From: Streptomyces sp. GESEQ-4
Lineage (GTDB): Bacteria > Actinomycetota > Actinomycetes > Streptomycetales > Streptomycetaceae
Direction: 5' to 3'
DNA: 64,000 nt
Assembly (NCBI RefSeq): GCF_017948455.1
Contig: NZ_JAFFSU010000019.1
Span: 95,043-159,042 of the forward strand
Position numbers and translations under genes: made by a program. Below, piece by piece: positions 41,111 to 48,788 of the stretch; the stretch's first letter is position 1; every line of letters starts with the position of its first letter. The notes under the pieces were generated by a model. It was not told the DNA's origin, searched no databases, and saw only the letters and a list, made by a program, of their open reading frames with translations.

Positions 41111-42022
41111 ATGGAGCCAGTCAGTATTGAGCCGGTCTCAACGGAACACGTGACGGCCTTCCGCCGGTTCAACCGCTACTTCACGCGCCGTATCGGCGCG
41201 CTCGACGACCACTACCTCGGCCAGGACCGTCCGCTCGGCGAGGCCCGGCTGCTGTTCGAGATCTCCGAGAGCGCGGCCGGGGTGTCCCTGCGGGAGCTGA
41301 GGAGCCGGCTCGGCCTGGACGCCGGGTACCTGAGCCGGATGGCGAAGGCCCTGGAGGCGCAGGGCATGGTGCGTATCGCCGTGCACCCCGACGACAACCG
41401 GCTGCGGATGGTCGAGCTGACCCGGGCCGGGCACGTCGAGCTGAAGGAACAGCAGCGCCGGGCCAACGCCCTCGTCGCCCACCTCCTCGGCGGCCTCACC
41501 GACCGGCAGCGCGCCGACCTCACGGAGGCGATGAGCACCACCCGCCGTCTGCTGCGCCTCGCCGCCATCACCGTCGACCTCGTCGACGGCGCCTCCGAGG
41601 ACGCCCGGGCCTGCCTCGACGCCTACGCCGCCGACATCGACGACCGCTTCCCGGAAGGGTTCGACACGTCCGACCTCGTACGGCCCGAGGAGGTGTCCGG
41701 GGACGCCGGGGCGTTCTTCGTTGCGTACGAGGAGGACAGGCCGGTGGGGTGCGGGGCGCTGCGGCGGCTGGAAGACGGCGTCGGCGAGATCCGGCATGTG
41801 TGGGTGCATCCCGACGCCCGGCGCCTCGGGCTCGCCCGCCGGATCCTCGACGCCCTGGAACGGGAGGGCCGGCGCCGCGCCTTCGACGTCGTACGACTGG
41901 ACACGCACGCGGTGCTCACGGAGGCGCAGGCGATGTACCGGGCGTGCGGATACCGGGAGATCCCGGCGTACGTCGACCACGTCTACGCCCACCACTGGTT
42001 CGAGAAGCGGCTACGGGACTGA
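41111..42022 (+). CDS. MarR-GNAT fusion: regulator with acetyltransferase domain
   Basis: A 303-residue two-domain protein. Residues 1-145 are a MarR winged helix (SLRELRSRLGLDAGYLSRMA, ALEAQGMVRIAVHPDDNRLR) and about 150-300 a GNAT domain with the acetyl-CoA motif VHPDARRLGLARRILDAL and AMYRACGYREIPAY. Such fusions are known in actinobacteria, but the acetyl acceptor is not. A perfect palindrome overlaps the promoter. It is convergent with mdh, and a strong hairpin lies between the two. Confidence 0.88.
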   Translation: MEPVSIEPVSTEHVTAFRRFNRYFTRRIGALDDHYLGQDRPLGEARLLFEISESAAGVSLRELRSRLGLDAGYLSRMAKALEAQGMVRIAVHPDDNRLRMVELTRAGHVELKEQQRRANALVAHLLGGLTDRQRADLTEAMSTTRRLLRLAAITVDLVDGASEDARACLDAYAADIDDRFPEGFDTSDLVRPEEVSGDAGAFFVAYEEDRPVGCGALRRLEDGVGEIRHVWVHPDARRLGLARRILDALEREGRRRAFDVVRLDTHAVLTEAQAMYRACGYREIPAYVDHVYAHHWFEKRLRD

Positions 42023-42039
42023 CGAACCCTGAACGCACT

Positions 42040-42074
42040 GATCCCCGGGCCGCGCGCACCGCGGCCCGGGGATC
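42040..42074. terminator. Strong hairpin between MarR-GNAT gene and mdh
   Basis: GATCCCCGGGCCGCG (42040-42054) and CGCGGCCCGGGGATC (42060-42074) are perfect 15-bp arms with a 5-nt loop, placed between convergent stops. Confidence 0.88.
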
Positions 42075-42090
42075 GGGAGAACGTGTCGGC

Positions 42091-43080
42091 TCAGATGAGG
42101 CCGAGGCCGCGGACCGCCTCGCGCTCCTCCTCGAGCTCCTTGACGGAGGCGTCGATACGGGCGCGGGAGAACTCGTTGATGTCCAGGCCCTGGACGATCT
42201 CGTACGTGCCGTCCTTGGTGGTGACCGGGAAGGAGGAGATGAGGCCCTCCGGGACGCCGTACGAACCGTCGGACGGAATGCCCATGGAGACCCAGTCGCC
42301 GTCGGCGGTGCCGTTGACCCAGCTGTACACGTGGTCGATGGCGGCGTTGGCGGCGGAGGCCGCGGAGGACGCGCCGCGGGCCTCGATGATGGCGGCGCCG
42401 CGCTTGGCGACGGTCGGGATGAAGTCCTCGGCCAGCCACTTCTCGTCGTTCACGGTCTCGGCGGCGTTCTTGCCGGCGATCGTGGCGTGGAAGATGTCCG
42501 GGTACTGAGTGGCGGAGTGGTTGCCCCAGATGGTCAGGCGCTTGATGTCGGCGACCGAGGCGCCCGTCTTCTTCGCGAGCTGGCTCAGCGCGCGGTTGTG
42601 GTCCAGGCGGGTCATCGCGGTGAAGCGCTCGGCCGGTACGTCGGGGGCGGCGGCCTGCGCGATGAGCGCGTTGGTGTTGGCCGGGTTGCCGACGACCAGG
42701 ACCTTGATGTCGTCCGCGGCGTGGGCGTTGATGGCCTGGCCCTGCGGCTTGAAGATGCCGCCGTTGGCCTCCAGGAGGTCGCCGCGCTCCATGCCCTTGG
42801 TGCGGGGGCGGGCGCCCACGAGCAGGGCGACGTTGGCGCCGTCGAAGGCGACGTTCGGGTCGTCGGTGATCTCGATGCCCTGGAGGAGGGGGAACGCGCA
42901 GTCGTCCAGCTCCATTGCGGTGCCCTCGGCGGCCTTCAGCGCCGGGGTGATCTCGAGAAGCCGCAGCTTGACCGGCACGTCCGCGCCGAGCAGCTGGCCG
43001 GAGGCGATGCGGAAGAGCAGGGCGTAACCGATCTGGCCGGCCGCGCCGGTGACGGTGACGTTCACGGGAGTGCGGGTCAT
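42091..43080 (-). CDS. mdh: Malate dehydrogenase
   Basis: A 329-residue NAD-dependent malate dehydrogenase of the TCA cycle, type LDH-like/cytosolic. Motifs are VTGAAGQIGYALLFRIASG, ARPRTKGMERGDLLEANG, VVGNPANTNALIA, MTRLDHNRALSQLA and the catalytic histidine in WGNHSATQYPD. The ATG at 43080 begins MTRTPVNVTVTGAAG, exactly at the domain; extension to 43155 lacks any initiation signal. Confidence 0.95.
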   Translation of the reverse strand: MTRTPVNVTVTGAAGQIGYALLFRIASGQLLGADVPVKLRLLEITPALKAAEGTAMELDDCAFPLLQGIEITDDPNVAFDGANVALLVGARPRTKGMERGDLLEANGGIFKPQGQAINAHAADDIKVLVVGNPANTNALIAQAAAPDVPAERFTAMTRLDHNRALSQLAKKTGASVADIKRLTIWGNHSATQYPDIFHATIAGKNAAETVNDEKWLAEDFIPTVAKRGAAIIEARGASSAASAANAAIDHVYSWVNGTADGDWVSMGIPSDGSYGVPEGLISSFPVTTKDGTYEIVQGLDINEFSRARIDASVKELEEEREAVRGLGLI

Positions 43081-43545
43081 GGCGTTCTCCGTATGACAGC
43101 TGGCGGTGGGGCGTCCCTGCCCCGGGGGTCCGAATGATCGATCTCTTGGCGTCAAGAGAGATCACCGGTCAGGCTATCGCGCATCCGCAATCCCGGACGT
43201 CCGGCCCCCTGTGGCCCACCCCACAGCCCCCAAAAGAAGGCGGCCGCCATGCCCGGGAGAGGGGGGACAACAGCGGCCGCCAGGTGGGGGTACCGACACA
43301 GCCGGACTCCCGTGGGGGTATGTTCCGCCTGCCCTCGATGCGGGCGGCCATTCCTGCCGCACGGGAATTCTTTTGGCCCACGACGTAGCTGCGGGCAGTC
43401 GTGCCGCTGGGGCGATGGGGGTCCCCCCGCTCGAGCGAAGCCGAGAGTGGGGGAGGGTGGGCGCAGCGGCACCCCGCCGGCGCGGGCGAGCGAAACCATC
43501 CGCCCACCCGCCCGCACCAGCACACGGCACCCCCAAGTACGCCAA
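43081..43545. other. 465-bp intergenic region with nested repeats
   Basis: This gap between mdh and the HTH/DUF2690 gene has no convincing coding sequence. The mdh promoter should lie in 43081-43250. Its far half (43388-43480) is filled by repeat B split by repeat C. Open frames here (for example 43134-43388 plus) look like by-products of composition. Confidence 0.6.
43388..43475 (+). repeat. Repeat B, copy 2, interrupted by repeat C, copy 2 (43414-43455)
   Basis: GCTGCGGGCAGTCGTGCCGC TGGGGC (43388-43413) is followed by the 42-nt repeat C, then GGTGGGCGCAGCGGCACC. The uninterrupted copy at 32981-33034 shows that the two flanks normally adjoin through GGCACG. This is a nested arrangement of two different mobile or amplifying elements. 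Confidence 0.85.
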
Positions 43546-44757
43546 CTACTCCGTACACCCCTGCTCGCCGGAGGCCAACGTCACGCACGCCTCCGCCTCG
43601 CCCGCATCCTTGACGGCCACCATCGGCGTGTACGCGATCGCGTCCCCGGCGGCGGTGATGGACCCCGTCTGCTCGGCCTGCCCCACCGTCACCTGCACCT
43701 CATCGCCCTGCGCGGCCGCGGTGATACGTCCCCACGCCGCGCCGCAGGTCTCGCTGTACCGCACCTCGACGACGGTCGTACCGACAGTCGCCGTCTTCGC
43801 GGTGGTCACCAGGTCCCCACTGCACCCCATGGCCTCCGCGTCCTTGCCCGTGCAGTCGGCGCCACTGCACTTGACCCCGGCGGGCAGCACGGGACCGGAG
43901 CTGGCGGACGGCGAGGGCGATTTGGCGGTGTCCTTGGGCTTGTCGGCGCCGCGCTCCATGAAGAAGAACGCGCCGGCGGCCACGACGAGCACCCCGACGA
44001 CCGCCGCGAGGAACATCGTCACCTTGCGCTTCCCCGACGCCCCGCCGGACGGCGAACCGTCCCCCGGACGAGTCCCCTGCGGCGGCTCACCGAACGCCCC
44101 CGGCACGGCAGCACCCGGCACACCGGCTCCCGGCACGGCAGCACCCGCAGGCACGCCCGCACCCCCGCCCACGCCCCCCGCTCGCGCGCCCCCAACCTGC
44201 GAAGGCCCCGCATACCCGGCCATCCCCCACGAGTTACCCCCACCCGCGCGACCGGACGTCCCGGGTATACCGGGCTCCGCGTCCCGCACTTCCGACCCCG
44301 TCGGCTGCGGCGGCACCGTCGGTGCCACCCCCGCCGGGCCCGCGATCCCCGGCATCGCCGTCGCGCTGCCGCTCTTACGGGCCGTCTTGCCGCTCTTCGC
44401 GTTGGCGGGCGGCGCCCCGAACTCGCCGAGCGCGGCACGCGCCTGGGAGATCCGGATCGCCTCCATGGTCATGTCGTGACGCATCTCCGAACGGCTCCAC
44501 GCACGCTCGGCCAGCTCCCACATGGTCGTCAGATGGATGGGATTGGTCCCGGTCACCTCGGCCAGCGCCACGATCGCACCCTTGGGCGCGAGCAGCCGGC
44601 CGTTGAGATAACGCTCCCAGGACGTCTTGCTGTAGCCCGTGCGGTCGGCCACCGCGGCGACGCTCAGGCCGCTGCGGTCCACCAGCCTCCGCAACTGGCT
44701 CGCGAACTCCCTGACCTGCGGATCGAGTTCATCCGGCAAGGCCCTCCAACGAGGCAT
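43546..44757 (-). CDS. HTH protein with transmembrane helix and Cys-rich outer domain (DUF2690 type)
   Basis: A 403-residue one-component membrane regulator candidate. Residues 10-75 are an XRE-like helix-turn-helix (LSVAAVADRTGYSKTSWERY), followed by a Gly/Pro-rich linker of about 150 residues, a transmembrane helix (about 245-267; MFLAAVVGVLVVAAGAFFFM) and an outer domain with six cysteines (KCSGADC ... MGC ... ETCGAAW ... EACVTL ... QGC). The domain order suggests an outside signal changing DNA binding inside. GGGGGG lies upstream of ATG 44757. Confidence 0.83.
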   Translation of the reverse strand: MPRWRALPDELDPQVREFASQLRRLVDRSGLSVAAVADRTGYSKTSWERYLNGRLLAPKGAIVALAEVTGTNPIHLTTMWELAERAWSRSEMRHDMTMEAIRISQARAALGEFGAPPANAKSGKTARKSGSATAMPGIAGPAGVAPTVPPQPTGSEVRDAEPGIPGTSGRAGGGNSWGMAGYAGPSQVGGARAGGVGGGAGVPAGAAVPGAGVPGAAVPGAFGEPPQGTRPGDGSPSGGASGKRKVTMFLAAVVGVLVVAAGAFFFMERGADKPKDTAKSPSPSASSGPVLPAGVKCSGADCTGKDAEAMGCSGDLVTTAKTATVGTTVVEVRYSETCGAAWGRITAAAQGDEVQVTVGQAEQTGSITAAGDAIAYTPMVAVKDAGEAEACVTLASGEQGCTE

Positions 44758-45006
44758 TGCTACCCCCCTCTTCCCCCCGGTTCGTGCTGTTTCGTGCCCC
44801 CGCGCTAGGTGCCCTCTGCCGAGTCCCCGTTCTGGCTACCCACAGGGATGCGCCCAGTCAGGATCTCAGTTCCCGGGGTGGGGGGCGCACGGGTGCGTCG
44901 GGGCCGAGGGCATGCACCGTCGCACGCCCACCGGACCGTGGTCCAGTCTCCCACCGGTGAAGCTCTCTGCCCGACCTCACCCGGCACGCGGGCGGCACAC
45001 CTGGCC

Positions 45007-45456
45007 CTATCCGAAGACGACGACGCCGATCACCGTCAGCACCAACAGAACCAGTACGAGCACGGCGGCCACCACCAGCAGCCGACGGGACGGATCCGCG
45101 GCCGGCACCTCGTCCGGTGTGTCCCACCACGGACGCGTGGGGTCGTCCTCGTACTCCTCGCCCCCGTCGCCCTTCTGCGTTCCCGTCGGTCGCGGCCAGG
45201 CCTCCACCGCCATCTCCCAGCGCACGCCCAGGCGCTCCGCGTCCACGCCCGCGACCCGGCACAGGGCGACCACGGCCTGCCGGGGCGGCGGCTGCGTGGC
45301 GTTGAGGTAGCGGTGCCAGGAGGACTTGCTGTACGCGGTACGCGCACCGAGCGCGACCAGGCTGAGGCCGGTCCGGTCCTTCACCTGCCGCAACTGCTCC
45401 ACGAAGTGCCGTACCTCCGGCGGCAGATCATCAGGCAACGGCTGCCACCCGCCCAT
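45007..45456 (-). CDS. Small HTH membrane protein, partial paralogue of neighbour
   Basis: A 149-residue protein with the same N-terminal helix-turn-helix type (TGLSLVALGARTAYSKSSWH RYLNA) followed by a C-terminal helix (LLVVAAVLVLVLLVLTVIGV) but no outer domain. The ATG is preceded by AGGAGGTGAG, a strong ribosome-binding site. Being tandem with the 43546-44757 gene and similar in its first 75 residues, it is likely a duplicate that lost or never had the Cys-rich part. Confidence 0.83.
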   Translation of the reverse strand: MGGWQPLPDDLPPEVRHFVEQLRQVKDRTGLSLVALGARTAYSKSSWHRYLNATQPPPRQAVVALCRVAGVDAERLGVRWEMAVEAWPRPTGTQKGDGGEEYEDDPTRPWWDTPDEVPAADPSRRLLVVAAVLVLVLLVLTVIGVVVFG

Positions 45457-45473
45457 CGCTCACCTCCTGCAGC

Positions 45474-45545
45474 ACCCCGAAGGGGCGCGGGGCTGTATCG
45501 ATATGCGGCTCCGCCGCGTGGGCGCGACCAGCCCCCACACACCCG
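45474..45545 (-). repeat. Repeat A, copy 4, a variant with an inserted segment
   Basis: The plus strand has CACCCCGAAGGGGCGCGGGG, then a different middle of about 35 nt containing CGGCTCCGCCG, then GCGCGACCAGCC. Read on the minus strand it starts about 16 nt after the DUF3017 stop. The hairpin CACCCCGAAGGGGCGC corresponds to that of the other copies. Confidence 0.7.
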
Positions 45546-45560
45546 CAGCGAACCGACAAC

Positions 45561-46067
45561 CTACGTATCCACAGTGAAATGCAGCGTGTCCTTCAAGAAC
45601 GGAATCTCCAGCCAAGGATTCGGCTGCACCATCAACGCCAGCAGCACAATCGCCAGCCCCAACCCCCCATACGTGGCGATATCCGTGAACCGCGACCGAA
45701 CCGCCAGCATCCCCACCCCCGGCAGCACGAACCGCAGCACGGCCCCACCCAACAGAGCAACGCCAATCAGCATCGTGCCGATACGAAACGCATCGAGCGC
45801 CGTCACCAGCAGCCCCACCCCCACCAACGACAGCACCGCCAGCATCGGCCACTGCCGGGCCGGCGCCGGCGCGTCCCCGGGCGCGGCGCGACCCCCGCCT
45901 TCCGGACGTGCCGTATCCCTCGTGAACAGCGGAAACCGGCGAGTGACCCGCCGCGGCCTGCCCTCGGCATCGGGCGCGCTGACCGCGTCCCGCACCTCGA
46001 GATCGTCGACCGTCTCGCCGGCGCCGGCAGACGTCGCGTTCTCCACCTCGTCGCCGTCAGCCGACAC
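45561..46067 (-). CDS. DUF3017 membrane protein
   Basis: A 168-residue protein with an acidic N-terminal tail of about 70 residues and three or four helices (WPMLAVLSLVGVGLLVTALD, IGTMLIGVALLGGAVLRFVL, IATYGGLGLAIVLLALMV). DUF3017 next to folD is typical of Streptomyces, and the two overlap by 11 bp. No function is known. It starts with GTG within the folD stop region. Confidence 0.85.
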   Translation of the reverse strand: MSADGDEVENATSAGAGETVDDLEVRDAVSAPDAEGRPRRVTRRFPLFTRDTARPEGGGRAAPGDAPAPARQWPMLAVLSLVGVGLLVTALDAFRIGTMLIGVALLGGAVLRFVLPGVGMLAVRSRFTDIATYGGLGLAIVLLALMVQPNPWLEIPFLKDTLHFTVDT

Positions 46068-46911
46068 TGCGCTCCGCCGCCTCGACCACGTTGACCAGCA
46101 ACTGCGCCCGGGTCATCGGGCCGACACCGCCGGGGTTGGGGGAGATCCAGCCGGCGACCTTCGCGACGTCCGGGTGGACATCGCCGACGATCTTGCCCTC
46201 GGCGCTGCGCGAGACACCGACGTCGAGAACGGCGGCGCCAGGCTTGACGTCCTCGGGGCGGATCAGATGGGCGGAACCGGCGGCGGCGACGATGATGTCG
46301 GCGTTCCGCAGATGCGCCGACAGGTCCCGCGTGCCCGTGTGGCACTGGGTCACGGTCGCGTTCTCGCTGCGCCGGGTCAGCAGCAGCGGCATCGGGCGGC
46401 CGATGGTGACACCGCGGCCGACGACCACGACCTCGGCGCCCTTGATCTCCACGCCGTAGCGGCGCAGCAGGGTGAGCACGCCGTTGGGGGTGCAGGGCAG
46501 CGGCGCGGGCTCGTTGAGCACCAGCCGGCCGAGGTTCATCGGGTGGAGCCCGTCCGCGTCCTTGTCCGGGTCCATCAGTTCCAGGATGCGGTTCTCGTCG
46601 ATGCCCCTGGGCAGGGGCAGCTGGACGATGTAACCGGTGCAGGCGGGGTCCTCGTTCAGCTCCCGCACCACCGCCTCGATCTCCTCCTGCGTCGCCGTCG
46701 CGGGCAGCTCGCGCTGGATGGAGGCGATGCCGACCTGGGCACAGTCGCGGTGCTTGCCGGCGACGTACTTCTGGCTGCCGGGGTCCTCCCCGACCAGGAT
46801 CGTGCCGAGGCCGGGCGTGACGCCCTCCTCCTTCAGCGCCGCCACGCGGGCGGTCAGGTCGGACTTGATCGCGGCTGCGGTGGCCTTGCCATCGAGAATC
46901 TGGGCGGTCAT
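46057..46911 (-). CDS. folD: Bifunctional methylenetetrahydrofolate dehydrogenase/cyclohydrolase
   Basis: A 284-residue folate enzyme that oxidises methylene-THF to methenyl-THF and hydrolyses it to formyl-THF. Motifs are PGLGTILVGEDPGSQKYV, the catalytic lysine in AGKHRDCAQVG, VQLPLPRGIDENRILELMDP and the NADP-binding VVVGRGVTIGRPMPLLL. GGAGGATGGAGCC lies before the ATG; the longer frame to 47016 is rejected. Unlike glyA, I see no ZTP-type leader here. Confidence 0.95.
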   Translation of the reverse strand: MTAQILDGKATAAAIKSDLTARVAALKEEGVTPGLGTILVGEDPGSQKYVAGKHRDCAQVGIASIQRELPATATQEEIEAVVRELNEDPACTGYIVQLPLPRGIDENRILELMDPDKDADGLHPMNLGRLVLNEPAPLPCTPNGVLTLLRRYGVEIKGAEVVVVGRGVTIGRPMPLLLTRRSENATVTQCHTGTRDLSAHLRNADIIVAAAGSAHLIRPEDVKPGAAVLDVGVSRSAEGKIVGDVHPDVAKVAGWISPNPGGVGPMTRAQLLVNVVEAAERSVG

Positions 46912-47152
46912 GGCTCCATCCTCCCGGATGACCGGGCCCTGGTTCCAATCCGGGTCCCGTCCGCCGCCGGTCCGGCCGCTCGTGGATGTTGCACTTGCAC
47001 AACACACAGCGAACACGGCTGGACAAATAAGTCATCCATAAAGAACGATGAGCGGCGCCATATCGCGGTCCGTGTTGGGGGGCAAGCCGCTCAGATCTGA
47101 TGTTCCTCCGCGCCTCCGCACCGTCCCCACCCTGCGCAACGGAGGAACCCAG

Positions 47153-47899
47153 ATGAGTTTCGGCTCGCCCAACAATCCCTACGGTCAGCCACAGAACCCG
47201 CAGCAGCCTCAGCAGCCGCAACAGCCGCAGCAGCAGCCCGGGTACGGTTATCCCCAGCAGGGTCAGCCCGGCTACGGCTATCCCCAGGCACCGCAGGCGC
47301 CGCAGGGCTACCCGCAGGCACCGCACGGCGGTGTCCCTCCGCAGGGCGGCTACGGCTACCCCCAGTACCCGGGCGGCGCCGGTATGCCGGGTGCTCCCGG
47401 CGGTCCGGGTTATCCGCAGGTCGCGTCGATGGGCCGCCGGTTCGGTGCGCGCCTGCTCGACGCCCTGATCATCGGCGTGCTCTACGGCATCCTCACGTTC
47501 GCGGGTATCGCCGGTTCCGTCGGCGCCGCCCAGGACTGCGACCCGAACGCGGTCGACTACAACAGCTGCATCAACGACGCCTCCTCGGACATCGTGGCGT
47601 CGCTGGGCGCGGTGTTCGGCGTGCTGGCCATCGCGAGCCTGCTCTACGAGTGGCTGATGGTCGGCCTGATGGGCGCCACCCTGGGCAAGCTCGCCGTCGG
47701 CATCCGCGTGCTGAAGGCCGACACCGGCCAGAAGCCCGGCCTTGGCTCCTCCTTCATCCGCTGGATCATCCCGCTCGTCGGCAGCTTCGCCTGCGGTATC
47801 GGCCAGCTCGTGGTCTACCTGTCCCCGTTCTGGGACAAGTCGGGCCGCCAGCAGGGCTGGCACGACAAGGCGGCCGGCACGATGGTCGTCCAGAACTGA
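47153..47899 (+). CDS. RDD family membrane protein with Gln/Pro/Tyr-rich N-terminus
   Basis: A 248-residue protein. The first 95 residues are built from Gln-Pro repeats and GYGYPQ units; an RDD domain follows, with RRFGARLLDALIIGVLYGIL, TLGKLAVGIRVL and three helices. RDD proteins are proposed transporters or membrane scaffolds. GGAGGAA (47141-47147) decides the ATG 47153 start. Right over the stop codon, a 13-15-bp unit related to CAGAACTGACGCCTT is repeated three times (47891-47933). Confidence 0.88.
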   Translation: MSFGSPNNPYGQPQNPQQPQQPQQPQQQPGYGYPQQGQPGYGYPQAPQAPQGYPQAPHGGVPPQGGYGYPQYPGGAGMPGAPGGPGYPQVASMGRRFGARLLDALIIGVLYGILTFAGIAGSVGAAQDCDPNAVDYNSCINDASSDIVASLGAVFGVLAIASLLYEWLMVGLMGATLGKLAVGIRVLKADTGQKPGLGSSFIRWIIPLVGSFACGIGQLVVYLSPFWDKSGRQQGWHDKAAGTMVVQN

Positions 47900-47947
47900 C
47901 GCCTTGGACTGACGCCTTCAGAACTGACGCTTTCGCGCCAATCATGT

Positions 47948-47992
47948 GGCAGGGCCGTGCCTCACCCGTCCAGGGGAAGGCACGGCCCTGCC
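47948..47992 (+). terminator. Strong hairpin terminator after the RDD gene
   Basis: GGCAGGGCCGTGCCT (47948-47962) and AGGCACGGCCCTGCC (47978-47992) are perfect 15-bp arms with a 15-nt loop, 49 nt after the RDD stop. It separates the gene from the FHA-like/kinase island. Confidence 0.88.
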
Positions 47993-48041
47993 GCGTCGCC
48001 CTACTCTGAACCCGTAGCCGCCAGGCACGGGGAGACGCACC

Positions 48042-48788
48042 TTGTACAGCATCATCGTGGTACCGCCGCCGAGCGCGGCGGACCAGCCCGACCGCCCTCA
48101 GCTCCGACTCGCCCCGGGTGAACGGCTCACCTTCGGGCGCGGCGCCGACAACGACCTGGAGATCGCCCACGACGGCGTTTCGCGCAGAGCGGGCGCCATC
48201 GCCGCGCAGGGCGCCTTCTGGGTGCTGAGCAACCTCAGTTCGCGTCAGACGTACGTCGTGGAGAACCCGGAGGGCGCCGGCGAGCACATCAAGGTGGGAC
48301 CCGGGCGACTGGACGCGCCCGTCCCCTTCGAGTTCTCGCGGATCGTGCTGCCCGCGGCCGGCGATCTGCTGCCGGTCGAGGTGTGGGCGCCGCGCCACGA
48401 CTACCTCAGCACCGCGGGAGGCCTGGACGGCGCGACCACCGCCCCGGCGTTCTCCGTCGACCGCACCAAGCGCTACTTCGCGGTCCTCGCGGCCCTGTGC
48501 GAACCCCGCCTGCGCGGCGAACCGCACGCCCCGCTGCCCACGATGGACCAGGTCGTCGAACGACTGCGCCCCAACTGGCCCGCTGCGTCCCGCACTTCGG
48601 TGCAGTGGAACATCGACTACCTGGCCGTGAAGCTGCGCCTGAAGCCCGGCCCGGACACGGCGGACACGGGCCCGCGCCTCAACGGCAAGAAGGAGTCCCT
48701 GGTCTCCCTCGCCCTCCGCTTCGACCTCGTCCGCGAGGACGACCTCGTGGTCCTGTCCGCCCCGTCCCCCGGCCGGGTGGCTCCGTGA
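48042..48788 (+). CDS. FHA-like protein, partner of the downstream kinase (copy 1)
   Basis: A 248-residue protein. Its first 100 residues resemble an FHA domain: GERLTFGRGADND (Gly-Arg at 32-33) and GVSRRAG, followed by FWVLSNLSSRQTYVV. The usual SxxH is SRRA, so the His is missing. A conserved second part (APAFSVDRTKRYFAVLAALC) may be a winged-helix-like interaction domain. The start is TTG, preceded by GGGGAG; the paralogue at 52225 confirms that the protein begins with this IVVPP segment. It overlaps the kinase by 4 bp. Confidence 0.82.
   Translation: MYSIIVVPPPSAADQPDRPQLRLAPGERLTFGRGADNDLEIAHDGVSRRAGAIAAQGAFWVLSNLSSRQTYVVENPEGAGEHIKVGPGRLDAPVPFEFSRIVLPAAGDLLPVEVWAPRHDYLSTAGGLDGATTAPAFSVDRTKRYFAVLAALCEPRLRGEPHAPLPTMDQVVERLRPNWPAASRTSVQWNIDYLAVKLRLKPGPDTADTGPRLNGKKESLVSLALRFDLVREDDLVVLSAPSPGRVAP

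Noticed and set aside
46981..47004. TGTTG-N8-CAACA inverted repeat before the RDD gene as an operator
   Set aside because: Arms of only 5 bp; chance cannot be excluded and no regulator is nearby.
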